A stretch of 64,000 bases of DNA. Source: Streptomyces pacificus. Lineage in GTDB: Bacteria > Actinomycetota > Actinomycetes > Streptomycetales > Streptomycetaceae. A program made the translations under genes and the position numbers. Positions 23,025-30,459 of this stretch are shown here, piece after piece. The stretch is taken from contig NZ_BLLG01000002.1 in assembly GCF_011766325.1 (NCBI RefSeq), positions 62,001 through 126,000 on the forward strand, in the 5' to 3' direction. The notes beneath the pieces were generated by a model. The model was not told the origin of the DNA. It did no database searches and saw nothing but the letters and a program-made list of their open reading frames with translations. The first letter of the stretch is position 1. Each line of letters starts with the position of its first letter.

Positions 23025-23684
23025 GTGTACTACTTCTGCGAGCTGACCTCACATGCCCGGACGGCGTTCCCGTCGCGTCCCGGCTCCCCGCATCTGGTCG
23101 TCCGCACGGAACTCGCGGGCCGGTTCGTGTCCCGTGAGGTCGAGGCGGCTCTGCAGGCGGCCCGGTCGCTGCTGGTGCGGCGCGGTGGGTCACGCCCGTC
23201 CGCCGTGTCCCGGGCCCCCGTCGTCGTGGTCACCGACAGCGCGGCGGCCGCCGGGCGTTCGGGCTCCACGTCCGTGCTGGTGGCACCGGCGGCCATGACC
23301 GATGCCGAACTCGGCGAGCTGGGGCATGCCGAGGTGGCCGGCGTCGTCCTGCGCCCTGCCCTGCCCTGGGAACTGGTCACCGCGATCGTCAGCGTGGGCT
23401 CCGGGGGCCGCTGGGTCAGTCCCGCAGTGGGGGCCCGGCTGCTGCGCCGCCTGCCGACCGCCCCGCACCCGCTCCCCGCCTGTCTCACGGCACGTGAACG
23501 ACAGGTTCTGGAACAGATCGCCCTCGGCTCGCCGAACGCCGAGATCGCCGAGGACCTGGCGATCAGCGTCCGCACGGTCAAGCACCATGTGACGAACCTG
23601 CTGATGAAGCTCGGGGCCCGGGACCGCGCGCATGCGGTGGCCATGGCCCGCCGCGGCGGTGCCCCGCGCGTCGGCGGCGGGTGA
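23025..23684 (+). CDS. LuxR-family regulator with divergent receiver-like N-terminus
   Basis: 219 residues from the GTG at 23025, preceded by AAGGGGG. The LuxR HTH is at about 155-215 (LTARERQVLEQIALGSPNAE, then ISVRTVKHHVTNLLMKLGAR). The N-terminal 140 residues have Rossmann-like alternation (APVVVVTDSAAAAG, TSVLVAPAAMTDAELGEL, VAGVVLRPALPWELVTAIVS) like an atypical receiver domain, but no phospho-acceptor Asp in a normal setting and no adjacent kinase. It may respond to a non-phosphate signal. The shared 164-bp promoter with the XRE-STAND-WD40 gene suggests a functional link. Confidence 0.85.
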   Translation: MYYFCELTSHARTAFPSRPGSPHLVVRTELAGRFVSREVEAALQAARSLLVRRGGSRPSAVSRAPVVVVTDSAAAAGRSGSTSVLVAPAAMTDAELGELGHAEVAGVVLRPALPWELVTAIVSVGSGGRWVSPAVGARLLRRLPTAPHPLPACLTARERQVLEQIALGSPNAEIAEDLAISVRTVKHHVTNLLMKLGARDRAHAVAMARRGGAPRVGGG

Positions 23685-23936
23685 GGGCGGCGGTTCAGCA
23701 CCGCAGCGCTGCCGCCGGCCGCACCCGGGACGGCACCGTCCGTGTCGCAGCCGGACGCGGCCGCAGAGCGTGCGAGGACCCGGCCGGGATCCCGGCGTTC
23801 GGGGCCAGGGCCGGCGACCCGGGCGACGGGCGGACCCGGGGTGGGCCGGGGACCGGACCGGGCCGGACCGGAGGCGGAACGGCCGCTGCGGCCGACAGGG
23901 CCGCGCCGCGCGGCCTTGCGGACCGGGCCGGGGTGC

Positions 23937-24854
23937 TCAGGACCCGGCCAGCTTCGTCGCCGCCTTCACCAGCTTCTCGACCCTGGGCCGCAGTGCGGCG
24001 ATTTCGGACCCGTGTGCCGCGACGGCCTTCTTCATGATCCGCGCCCGCTGGGCGGCGGTCCTCTCCCCGAACCCGGTCTGCCGCGCGCACCGGGCGGATG
24101 CGACGGCCAGCCGTGACTCGTCGGCCGTCGGCACATAGCGCCGCTCGGGTACGGCCGGGAGTACCTCGACGGTTCCGGGAACCCTCTTGGGCTCCGCCGG
24201 CTCGGCGCCCTCGTGGCGGCCCATGGGGAGGCCGATCCCGAAGCTGTCGAGCGTCTGCGCACCGGGGGTCCGCTGGCGGAAGCCCTTGGCCTCGACGCAG
24301 GCGAGCAGGGGCCGCAGGGCAGCCGCGGCGACGGCGGCCTCTTCGGGGGTCTCCAGCAGTGCGTCGCGTTCGTCGGCGATGACGTTGTAGAGCCGGTAGC
24401 TCTGGTTCTGGATCTCGGAGAACTCCGTCCCCAACCTGCGGACGGCGGCGTGCCTGCATCGCTCGAACTGCTTGTCGAAGTCCCGGTCGTAGCTGAGGAC
24501 ACTGGCGGCTTCCGGCCGCCTGTGCTCCCCGAAGCCGAGCAGCATGGCCTGCTCGTCGGTACGGGTGGCGAAGAGCGGCTGCCGGACGTTCATATCGGTG
24601 AACGGCCGGGACCGGCGGGACAGTCCGGTCCGCTTGAGCTGCGGGTAGCCCCGCCGGTCCATGCAGTCGCCGGTGAGCCGGTTCCTGACGTATTCGATCA
24701 GATCGATGTCGCCGGCCCGGAAGATCTCGTCGGCGACCTCGTCCGCGCGGACGGCGGTCAGGTCGGGGGCCTCGGCGGCCCCCGCCGCGCAGGCCGTGAG
24801 GACCGCCGCGGCAGCCAGGCCGCACAGGGCCGTTCGGGTTCGTCGTTCTCGCAT
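23937..24854 (-). CDS. Secreted lipoprotein of unknown function
   Basis: 305 residues from the ATG at 24854. The signal peptide ends in the lipobox LTAC (Cys about 22), then AAGAAEAPDL. The mature part is charged and largely helical with several cysteines (DCMDRRGYPQ, RCRHAAVRR, LLACVEAKGF, SARCARQTGF), probably forming disulfides outside the cell. It resembles a group of Streptomyces lipoproteins of no known role. It is the last gene of a same-strand run behind the two I36-type genes, but a strong terminator at 24891-24928 separates it from them. Confidence 0.8.
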   Translation of the reverse strand: MRERRTRTALCGLAAAAVLTACAAGAAEAPDLTAVRADEVADEIFRAGDIDLIEYVRNRLTGDCMDRRGYPQLKRTGLSRRSRPFTDMNVRQPLFATRTDEQAMLLGFGEHRRPEAASVLSYDRDFDKQFERCRHAAVRRLGTEFSEIQNQSYRLYNVIADERDALLETPEEAAVAAAALRPLLACVEAKGFRQRTPGAQTLDSFGIGLPMGRHEGAEPAEPKRVPGTVEVLPAVPERRYVPTADESRLAVASARCARQTGFGERTAAQRARIMKKAVAAHGSEIAALRPRVEKLVKAATKLAGS

Positions 24855-24890
24855 CGCTGCCTCCCTTGGGGGCAAAGGACGGGGGGACGG

Positions 24891-24928
24891 GGCCGGTCGC
24901 CGACGATGTGGACGGTCGGCGACCGGCC
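24891..24928 (-). terminator. Hairpin terminator after the I36-type gene pair
   Basis: Perfect 14-bp arms GGCCGGTCGCCGAC (24891-24904) and GTCGGCGACCGGCC (24915-24928) with a 10-nt loop, 9 bp beyond the stop at 24937 on the minus strand. Confidence 0.85.
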
Positions 24929-24936
24929 CGGCCCGG

Positions 24937-25350
24937 CTAGCAGAGTCGCTCGTGGCGGTCGTTGCGGTTGTTGATGTCGCCGAGGTGGTACCGGGCGTTG
25001 TCGTTCGGGAACTCCCGCCAGGTCCACAGCCCGCCGGAGTAGTTGCCCACCCGGATCCGGCACCGGGTGTCACGGTTGGTGACCTGCAGCGCGTTGTCCT
25101 GCACCGGCTTGCTGGAGACCCGGTAGCTGTACTGGTCGTAGTACATGAAGTTGTTGCCACCGTGGTTCGCGGTGTACCAGAACTGCTTCTGGTACGTGTC
25201 GCCTGCGCTGTACCAGAAGCAGATCTCGCCGTGGGCGCAACCGGGCTTGCCGTCCCCGTTGTCGGCGTGCGCCGCACCCGGCATGAGCGCCGGGGCCACG
25301 ACCGCGAGGGCGGCCGCCGCGGCCACCAGGCGGAAGGTACGAACGTTCAT
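24937..25350 (-). CDS. Secreted peptidase inhibitor family I36-like protein (copy 2)
   Basis: 137 residues: signal peptide to AHA, then a 108-residue mature domain with motif GEICFWYSAG, QFWYTANHGG, VQDNALQVTNRDTRCRI and GGLWTWREFPNDN, ending in RNDRHERLC. Four cysteines probably form two disulfides; the last residue is Cys. The I36 family (Streptomyces metalloprotease inhibitor type, crystallin-like fold) shows the same ICFW block. It is 27 bp downstream of a paralogue, so the two likely share a transcript and arose by tandem duplication. The exact protease target, if any, is unknown. Confidence 0.85.
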   Translation of the reverse strand: MNVRTFRLVAAAAALAVVAPALMPGAAHADNGDGKPGCAHGEICFWYSAGDTYQKQFWYTANHGGNNFMYYDQYSYRVSSKPVQDNALQVTNRDTRCRIRVGNYSGGLWTWREFPNDNARYHLGDINNRNDRHERLC

Positions 25351-25377
25351 GGTTCTCCTCCCTTCCGGGCCGGGCCG

Positions 25378-25788
25378 TCAGCAGACCCGCTCGTGGCGGT
25401 CGTTGGTGTTCCTGATCTCGCCGAGGCCGCGGCGCACGTGGTCGTTGGGGAAGTACCGCCACGTCCACAGTCCGGTGGCCGGACTGCGGTTGCCGACCCG
25501 CACATCACACTGGGTGTCCCTGTTGGTGATCTCGACCGCGTTGTCCTGCATCCGGATGCCGGTGGGCTGCCCGGCCCACCAGGTGTAGTCCCCATGGTTC
25601 GCCGTGTACCAGAACTGCTTGGTCCACAGCACGGCACCGCTGTAGCGCCAGAAGCAGATCTCTCCCGAGTTGCACGCGGTCCTGCCGTCCCCGTTGTCGG
25701 CGTGCGCCGCACCCGGAGTGGCCAGTGCGCCCACCACGGCCAGTGCGACCGCGGCCGCCGCGGCGTGCCGCCCTCTCTTCGAACCCAC
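25378..25788 (-). CDS. Secreted peptidase inhibitor family I36-like protein (copy 1)
   Basis: 136 residues from the GTG at 25788, chosen because GGGAGG sits 7 nt before it and a signal peptide (GSKRGRHAAAAAVALAVVGA) follows at once. The mature domain parallels copy 2: GEICFWRYSG, KQFWYTANHGD, MQDNAVEITNRDTQCDV, GLWTWRYFPNDH and a C-terminal RHERVC. The two copies share roughly half their mature residues by eye and keep the four Cys. Upstream lie two giant hairpins in a long intergenic interval. Confidence 0.85.
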   Translation of the reverse strand: MGSKRGRHAAAAAVALAVVGALATPGAAHADNGDGRTACNSGEICFWRYSGAVLWTKQFWYTANHGDYTWWAGQPTGIRMQDNAVEITNRDTQCDVRVGNRSPATGLWTWRYFPNDHVRRGLGEIRNTNDRHERVC

Positions 25789-25908
25789 CGGTACCTCCCT
25801 GTTCGACTGCGCCCACGTCCGGACGCGACGCAGTCGACGATAGGAAGGCGGGCCGGCGGACACATCGGACCCGGGTACAGGGCACGGTTCCGCTCACCGG
25901 TGCGCCGG

Positions 25909-25945
25909 GCGCCGGGTCCGGGGCACGGTGCCCCGGACCCGGCGC
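25909..25945. repeat. 37-bp perfect hairpin
   Basis: 18-bp arms around a single central G; the core is GGGGCACGGTGCCCC (25920-25934). It lies about 120 bp upstream of the GTG of I36 copy 1, so it is not positioned as that gene's terminator. Palindrome checked base by base from 25909 to 25945. Confidence 0.9.
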
Positions 25946-26106
25946 ATCGTCGTGGGTGCCGGGCCTTGCCGTGCCGTGCCGCGTTGTCACGGTCGTCGCG
26001 CCGGGCGCGGGAATATCCGTCACCCGGGCCCCGGTTCGCCCCACCTGCGCCCCGGCCGTCCGCCCGGCGCCGCGGGAAGTGGGGCCGGGCCGACTCGGGC
26101 GCCGCT

Positions 26107-26144
26107 CGGCCCGGCGGCGCCGGGGCCCCGGCGCCGCCGGGCCG
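26107..26144. repeat. 38-bp perfect palindrome with no loop
   Basis: Every base pairs symmetrically about 26125/26126 (centre CCGGGGCCCCGG), giving two 19-bp arms without spacer. Direct repeats TCGGGCGCC flank it. Such a spacer-free palindrome can extrude a cruciform. Confidence 0.9.
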
Positions 26145-26381
26145 GGTCGGGCGCCTGCCCCGGAAACATCCGCACCGACATATCGGAGGGCGCCTGCCCG
26201 CACGGAAACGTGTCACAACACCTGTATTCCTAGGAGCAGTTCAGTCCCCCACGCGCTCCCTCGCATGTCGCGCCCGCCGGTGATGCCGGGACCAGATGCC
26301 CCGAACTCCGGGCAAACGGCGTACCCTGCATCACACCATTCCCACCACCGGCAGCAGGCACAGCCTCGTCAGGAGAGCACG

Positions 26382-27191
26382 ATGACATCGACGCCCACCG
26401 CAACGCACAGCATCGAATCGACAACTGCGCTGCTTCAGGCGGAGCTTCCTGAACTGGAGCAGCAGCAGGTCGCACTGCAGACGGAACTCGCCGCGGTCTC
26501 GGACCGGCTGGAGTCGGTGCGCGCGGCCCTGGCGGCGCTCAGCGCGCTGTCGGCGACCGTGGTCCCGGCGCCGCGCGCCGCCGAGCCCCCCGCCGGCGCC
26601 CCCGCGGCGCCGCAGGCTCCAGCGGAGCCCGTCGCGGACATCGACATGGAGGCGTTCCCCAGCGAATCCGCCGCCGAGGTTCCCACGCCGGATGAGAGGA
26701 CCGCTGAGGCCGCCGTGGAGAACGCCGCGGAGAACGCGGTGGAGACCCCGGATGAGACCGCCGGGACCAGGTCCGTGACCGGCTCCGGCACCTCCCGTAC
26801 GTCCCGCAGGACCGCTACCGCCCCGAAGTCCAAGGCGAAGAAGCCCGCCGCCGCCTCCAGGCGTCGCCCGGCGGGGAAGGCGCCCACCGCACCGGGCAGG
26901 TCCGTGAAGTCGAAGGCCAGGACGCAGTCCGCGGACTCGGCGAGGAAGACGGCGGACGAGGTGGCGGCGGCCGGGGCGGCCCCGGAGTCCGGGGGGCTGA
27001 CGGAGCAGGTGATCGCCGTGCTGTCCCGCCAACTCGGCACCGCCCTGCGGGCCCGCGACGTGGCCCAGGCCCTCGGGCGTGACGACAGCGCGGGGAACAT
27101 CAACACCGTGCGCAGCACCCTCGACCGGCTGGTCGCCACCTCCCGTGCGCGCCGCGCGGGCCGCGGCCTCTACCAGGCCCCGACCGGCTGA
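26382..27191 (+). CDS. Coiled-coil, Lys/Ala-rich, winged-helix DNA-binding-like protein
   Basis: 269 residues from the ATG at 26382 (AGGAGAGCAC upstream). Three parts are seen. Residues about 14-55 form a coiled coil (LLQAELPELEQQQVALQTEL). Residues about 60-200 are disordered: first Pro/Ala/Glu-rich and acidic, then a strongly basic histone-H1-like stretch (KSKAKKPAAASRRRPAGKAP). The last 65 residues are a winged helix (LTEQVIAVLSRQLGTALRAR, then TVRSTLDRLVATSRARRAGR). The layout suggests a dimeric nucleoid-associated or chromatin-organising protein; this is inference, and I do not recognise a named family. A strong terminator follows. Confidence 0.75.
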   Translation: MTSTPTATHSIESTTALLQAELPELEQQQVALQTELAAVSDRLESVRAALAALSALSATVVPAPRAAEPPAGAPAAPQAPAEPVADIDMEAFPSESAAEVPTPDERTAEAAVENAAENAVETPDETAGTRSVTGSGTSRTSRRTATAPKSKAKKPAAASRRRPAGKAPTAPGRSVKSKARTQSADSARKTADEVAAAGAAPESGGLTEQVIAVLSRQLGTALRARDVAQALGRDDSAGNINTVRSTLDRLVATSRARRAGRGLYQAPTG

Positions 27192-27263
27192 ACCGTGCAC
27201 CCCGGCGGCGCGGCGAAACGCCTCGCGGCGCCACCGCCCGGACGGCCGCACCCGTCGGCAGGG

Positions 27264-27305
27264 GTCCCGGCAGGCAGGTCCCTGCCGGGGCCTGCCTGCC
27301 GGGAC
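27264..27305. terminator. Bidirectional terminator
   Basis: Perfect 15-bp arms GTCCCGGCAGGCAGG (27264-27278) and CCTGCCTGCCGGGAC (27291-27305) with a 12-nt loop, between the winged-helix gene (stop 27191) and the convergent SbnB-like gene (stop 27446). Confidence 0.88.
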
Positions 27306-27445
27306 TCGCCGGGGCCTCCCGGGGACCGGCTGAGCACCTCTGCGGAGCGTGGCACGGACGGCCGGGGCGGTGCGTACCGGGTCGGGTGACGGGCGCGAAG
27401 CGACTCGCCCGAGGGCCCCGCGCCTGCGGGCCGTCGGCGGCGCCC

Positions 27446-28483
27446 TCAGCCGTAGCGGCGCAGTTCGTGGAAGAAGTCGTCGATGATGTGCAGCCGGCCG
27501 GCGCGGACCGTCTCGTCGTACACGTACTTGCCGACGGCCAGGTCGAGGACCCCGAGGCCGAAGGGCGAGAACACCACCGGCCGGTCACCGGGTACCCGTG
27601 CCCGACCGGACATGACGTCGGCGAGGGTGCCGGTGAGGAACTCCCGGTTGCCGGTCTGCTGTTCGGCCAGATGCGGGGAGGTGTCGGCCTTGAGGCAGTG
27701 CTCGACGTCGTCGACGACGTTGGCCGAGGCGAGGATGATCTCGGGGGCGAGGTCGCGCAGGGAGACGTGCAGCACCAGCGGGTTGTGCCCGAGCCAGGAC
27801 GGGTCGGTGACGTGCGGTTTCGCGGCGATGGTGGCGAAGACCACCATGTCGCTCGAGCGGATGAGGTCCTCGGGGCCGTCGTGGACGGCGACCCGGCCCG
27901 GGGTGCCCGCCTGCTTCAGATAGCCGGCGAATCCGGCCGCGCTCTCCGGCGCGGTGTCGTGCACCCCGATCTCGTCGAAGGACCAGCCGGTGCCGGCGAG
28001 GAAGGTGTGGATGTAGCGGGCGATCAGCCCGGTGCCGAAGAACCCGACCCGTGACGGGCGTTCGGGCCGTTCTCGGCCGAGCCGGTCGGCTGCGAGGGCC
28101 GCCATCGCGGCGGTTCTCGTGGCGCTGATGATGGAACTCTCCAGGCAGGCGAACGGGTAGCCGGTGTCGTGGTCGTTGAGGATCAGCACCGCCGAGGCCC
28201 GGGGGATGCCCGCGGCGACGTTGTCGGGGAAACTGGAGATCCACTTGAGGCCGTCCACGCGGACCTGCCCGCCGACGGAGGCCGGCAGGGCGATGATCCG
28301 GGAGTTGGGGCGGTCGGGGAACCTGAGGAAGTACGAGGGCGGATTCACGGAGTCACCCGTGGCGTGCAGCCGGTAGGTGGCTTCGACCAGGTCGGTGATC
28401 TGCTTCTCTCGATGCTGCAGGGCGCTTTGCACCTGGGCGCCGGAGATCACGGCGAACGGTGGCACTGCGGTCGGCTGGGACAT
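27446..28483 (-). CDS. SbnB-like ornithine cyclodeaminase-family dehydrogenase
   Basis: 345 residues with the ornithine-cyclodeaminase/mu-crystallin fold: substrate lobe (YFLRFPDRPNSRIIALPAS, VRVDGLKWISSFPDN) and Rossmann motif VGFFGTGLIARYI. The blocks fit SbnB, which oxidatively hydrolyses ACEGA to L-2,3-diaminopropionate, a building block for siderophores and peptide antibiotics. SbnB normally works with SbnA, a cysteine-synthase-like enzyme, and is encoded next to it; no sbnA-like gene is present in this window. So the pathway is incomplete here and a different amino-acid dehydrogenase role is possible. Family is firm, subfamily likely. Confidence 0.82.
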   Translation of the reverse strand: MSQPTAVPPFAVISGAQVQSALQHREKQITDLVEATYRLHATGDSVNPPSYFLRFPDRPNSRIIALPASVGGQVRVDGLKWISSFPDNVAAGIPRASAVLILNDHDTGYPFACLESSIISATRTAAMAALAADRLGRERPERPSRVGFFGTGLIARYIHTFLAGTGWSFDEIGVHDTAPESAAGFAGYLKQAGTPGRVAVHDGPEDLIRSSDMVVFATIAAKPHVTDPSWLGHNPLVLHVSLRDLAPEIILASANVVDDVEHCLKADTSPHLAEQQTGNREFLTGTLADVMSGRARVPGDRPVVFSPFGLGVLDLAVGKYVYDETVRAGRLHIIDDFFHELRRYG

Positions 28484-28595
28484 TGGGAGACTCCCGGGTA
28501 CGGAGCGGATGGCGGATGGCGGATGCGAAGTCGCCGGGGGGAGGCGGGGCCGGACCGGCCGGGCCGAGGGGGGCTGGCGCAGGCCGCGGCGGTCG

Positions 28596-28840
28596 TCATC
28601 CGGCCGGTCCGCCCACCGGCCGGGGCCGGCGCGCCGTTGCGGGTGGGCCGGCCCGACGAGGATCCCGCGGGGGACCGTCGCACGGTTCGCGGCAGTGGGC
28701 GGTGCGGATGCCGCCGACGAGCCTCAGGTCGCCGGGCTGCCAGGGTTCGCGGACCGCGTGGGCCTCAGAGACCCCGCACACCCCGCAGGCCCCGCAGAGG
28801 GTCTGGCGGAGTCCCGGCCCGTGTCCGTTCGTATCTCCAT
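28596..28840 (-). pseudogene. Probable frameshifted small Cys-rich protein gene
   Basis: An ATG at 28840 has an excellent site (GAGGAGGGACACG), but that frame (MEIRTDTGRDSAR...) closes after 38 codons. In the overlapping frame, from about 28790 to 28596, third positions become overwhelmingly G/C and the sequence reads like a zinc-ribbon-type protein: LCGACGVCGVSEAH, then LRLVGGIRTAHCREPCDGPP, with five or six Cys. The natural reading is a gene whose frames were joined before an indel near codon 13. A sequencing error would have the same effect. It lies upstream of and on the same strand as the SbnB-like gene. The family is not recognised. Confidence 0.4.
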
Positions 28841-29967
28841 CGTGTCCCTCCTCGGTTCCTCAGGTCGTGTGGGGCGGCGTCACAGCGCCGTCCGTCGGCG
28901 GGCGTATGTGTCATCCGGCGCCACGGTGTGAGGGAGGCACCGGGTACGCCCGTGTGCGGGAGCCCTGTGGTCATCTTCCCTGACCGCGCCGCCGCGCCAC
29001 CGTGCGTTAGGGGGAACTTCGGCGGCGACCGGCACAGGATCACGGTGTGTCACGCAGACCGGGGCTGCGCCGATCCGCTCCGACCGGGAACCGGACCGGT
29101 ACCCGCTGCGGGAACCCCGGTGGGCCGAGGCCGTACCCGCGTCCCGGTGGCGGAGCCGCTCATACGCGTGTCGCACACCGCCCGTCTGCGCGGCCGCACG
29201 GCTCTTCTCCCCGGAACCGGCTGTTCGAGGGTCGCCCTTGGGGACCACCGCGGCGGCGGATGGGGACCCTCCCTTCGGCAGGCACCGAACAATCGCCCGC
29301 AGACAGGATCGGACACGCCGGGCCCCGCCAGCGGGATACACAAGTCGATACGGCGGTCGGTTTCCGCCGCTGGTGGAGGCCCTGGGCACCGAGGTCCGCA
29401 CGCGTCGTCACCGCAGCACCACCGGAGCCGGCGCGGGCGGATCCCCCCAGGGAGCGCATCGACGGTGTGCGGAGGCCGTGGGCGCCGGACGGCCGCCGCG
29501 TAGGGCTGAACCAGTACCTGAACCCGCACGACGGCACGGCCCGTGCCGAGGGACGGCATCGAACTCCGCGCGGCGGTTCCCGGCCTGGGCGTCCGCTGCG
29601 CCGGCGCCGGCACCACCGGCGCGCCGACGGGATGCGCGCGCCGCCTGCGCCCGTGCACCGCCCGCTGCCCATGGCGGCCGTGCACAGCTTCGGCTCGCTC
29701 ACCTTCGGCGCCACCCCGGGCCGGATCACTGGCGACGGCCGGATGCGGTGGCCACCGCCCGCCGGGGTGGGTGGAAGCGCTCTACCGGAGCAACCGGGGC
29801 GACGGCCGCGCGGGAGGCGGTCGCTCGCCCGTCGGAGCGCCTGTCCCCGCCCCCTCCCCCGCGCTCGGCCCCCACCGGGCGTCCGCGGAACAGCCCGGCA
29901 CGGCGCCCCGGGGAACCGCACCGCCGGACGAGGCTCCGCGGCGCGGTGAGGCGGCAGGTACCGCGGG
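28841..29967. other. 1.1-kb region without a recognisable gene
   Basis: Frames are open on both strands, but none shows a family motif, and the best codon bias switches frame several times (for example 29543-29640 in one frame and 29671-29750 in another). This could be decayed coding DNA or non-coding GC-rich sequence. No strong hairpin, tandem array or insertion-sequence end was seen. Confidence 0.5.
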
Positions 29968-30333
29968 TCACCAGTTCCGCAGGCGCTCCCGCAGTTCCTC
30001 CGCGCCGGTCACGAACCACGTCTGGCGACCCCGGTTGCACTCCCGGACGAAGTCGCCGAGCGCGGAGGAGCCGTCCGCACGGGTGGAGATGTCGCCGGAT
30101 ACCGCCAGGCCCAGCCGGTAGTTGACGAACTTCTGCACGATCTCCCCGGCGACGCGCGTGCGGAGTCTGAAGAACGACTCGTCGAAGCGCTCCACGGGGA
30201 CGACGACCCAGCGGGCACCCTGGTACAGGGCGTCACCGATGAGGTCAAGGGCATCGGCTTCGCCGCCGACGGGCGTGCCTTCCGCGCCGCAGAACAGCAC
30301 GGGGACGCCGTGGATCTCCTCCAGGGTGGTCAT
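29968..30333 (-). CDS. DUF4180 domain protein
   Basis: 121 residues: VPVLFCGAEGTPVGGEADAL, LIGDALYQGARWVVVPVERF, FFRLRTRVAGEIVQKFVNYR and GDISTRADGSSALGDFVREC are the conserved DUF4180 blocks. It is a small soluble alpha/beta protein of unknown biochemistry; C-terminal FVRECNRGRQTWFV is the most conserved part. It stands alone here, downstream of the acyl-CoA dehydrogenase gene but separated by a strong hairpin. Confidence 0.85.
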   Translation of the reverse strand: MTTLEEIHGVPVLFCGAEGTPVGGEADALDLIGDALYQGARWVVVPVERFDESFFRLRTRVAGEIVQKFVNYRLGLAVSGDISTRADGSSALGDFVRECNRGRQTWFVTGAEELRERLRNW

Positions 30334-30390
30334 GAGACCCCAACGTAGCCCCCGCGCGGGAGGGTGTCGACGGCGATACCCGGGTGTGGC

Positions 30391-30437
30391 GGCAGCCCGG
30401 CCGGCCGCGGTGCGGCACCGCGGTCGGCCGGGCTGCC
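30391..30437 (-). terminator. 47-nt hairpin terminator after the acyl-CoA dehydrogenase
   Basis: Arms run 30391-30413 and 30415-30437 with only one non-Watson-Crick pair (30404/30424). It lies 23 bp past the stop at 30460 on the minus strand. Confidence 0.88.
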
Positions 30438-30459
30438 CGGTACCGCCGGCCGGGGGCGG

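Larger units (their letters stand above)
25789..26381. other. 593-bp divergent intergenic region with two giant palindromes
   Basis: No gene recognised. It holds the perfect hairpins at 25909-25945 and 26107-26144, an apparent direct repeat TCGGGCGCC (26096-26104 and 26147-26155), and promoters for the I36-type pair (leftward) and the coiled-coil/winged-helix gene (rightward). The last 150 bp before 26382 are AT-richer. Confidence 0.7.

Noticed and set aside
27446..28483. Part of a siderophore or peptide biosynthetic cluster
   Set aside because: No sbnA, NRPS, siderophore synthetase or transporter gene lies in the neighbourhood.
29047..30125. Open plus-strand frames in the gene-poor kilobase
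   Set aside because: Several frames are open, but codon bias moves between them and no motif is seen, so no single gene can be supported.
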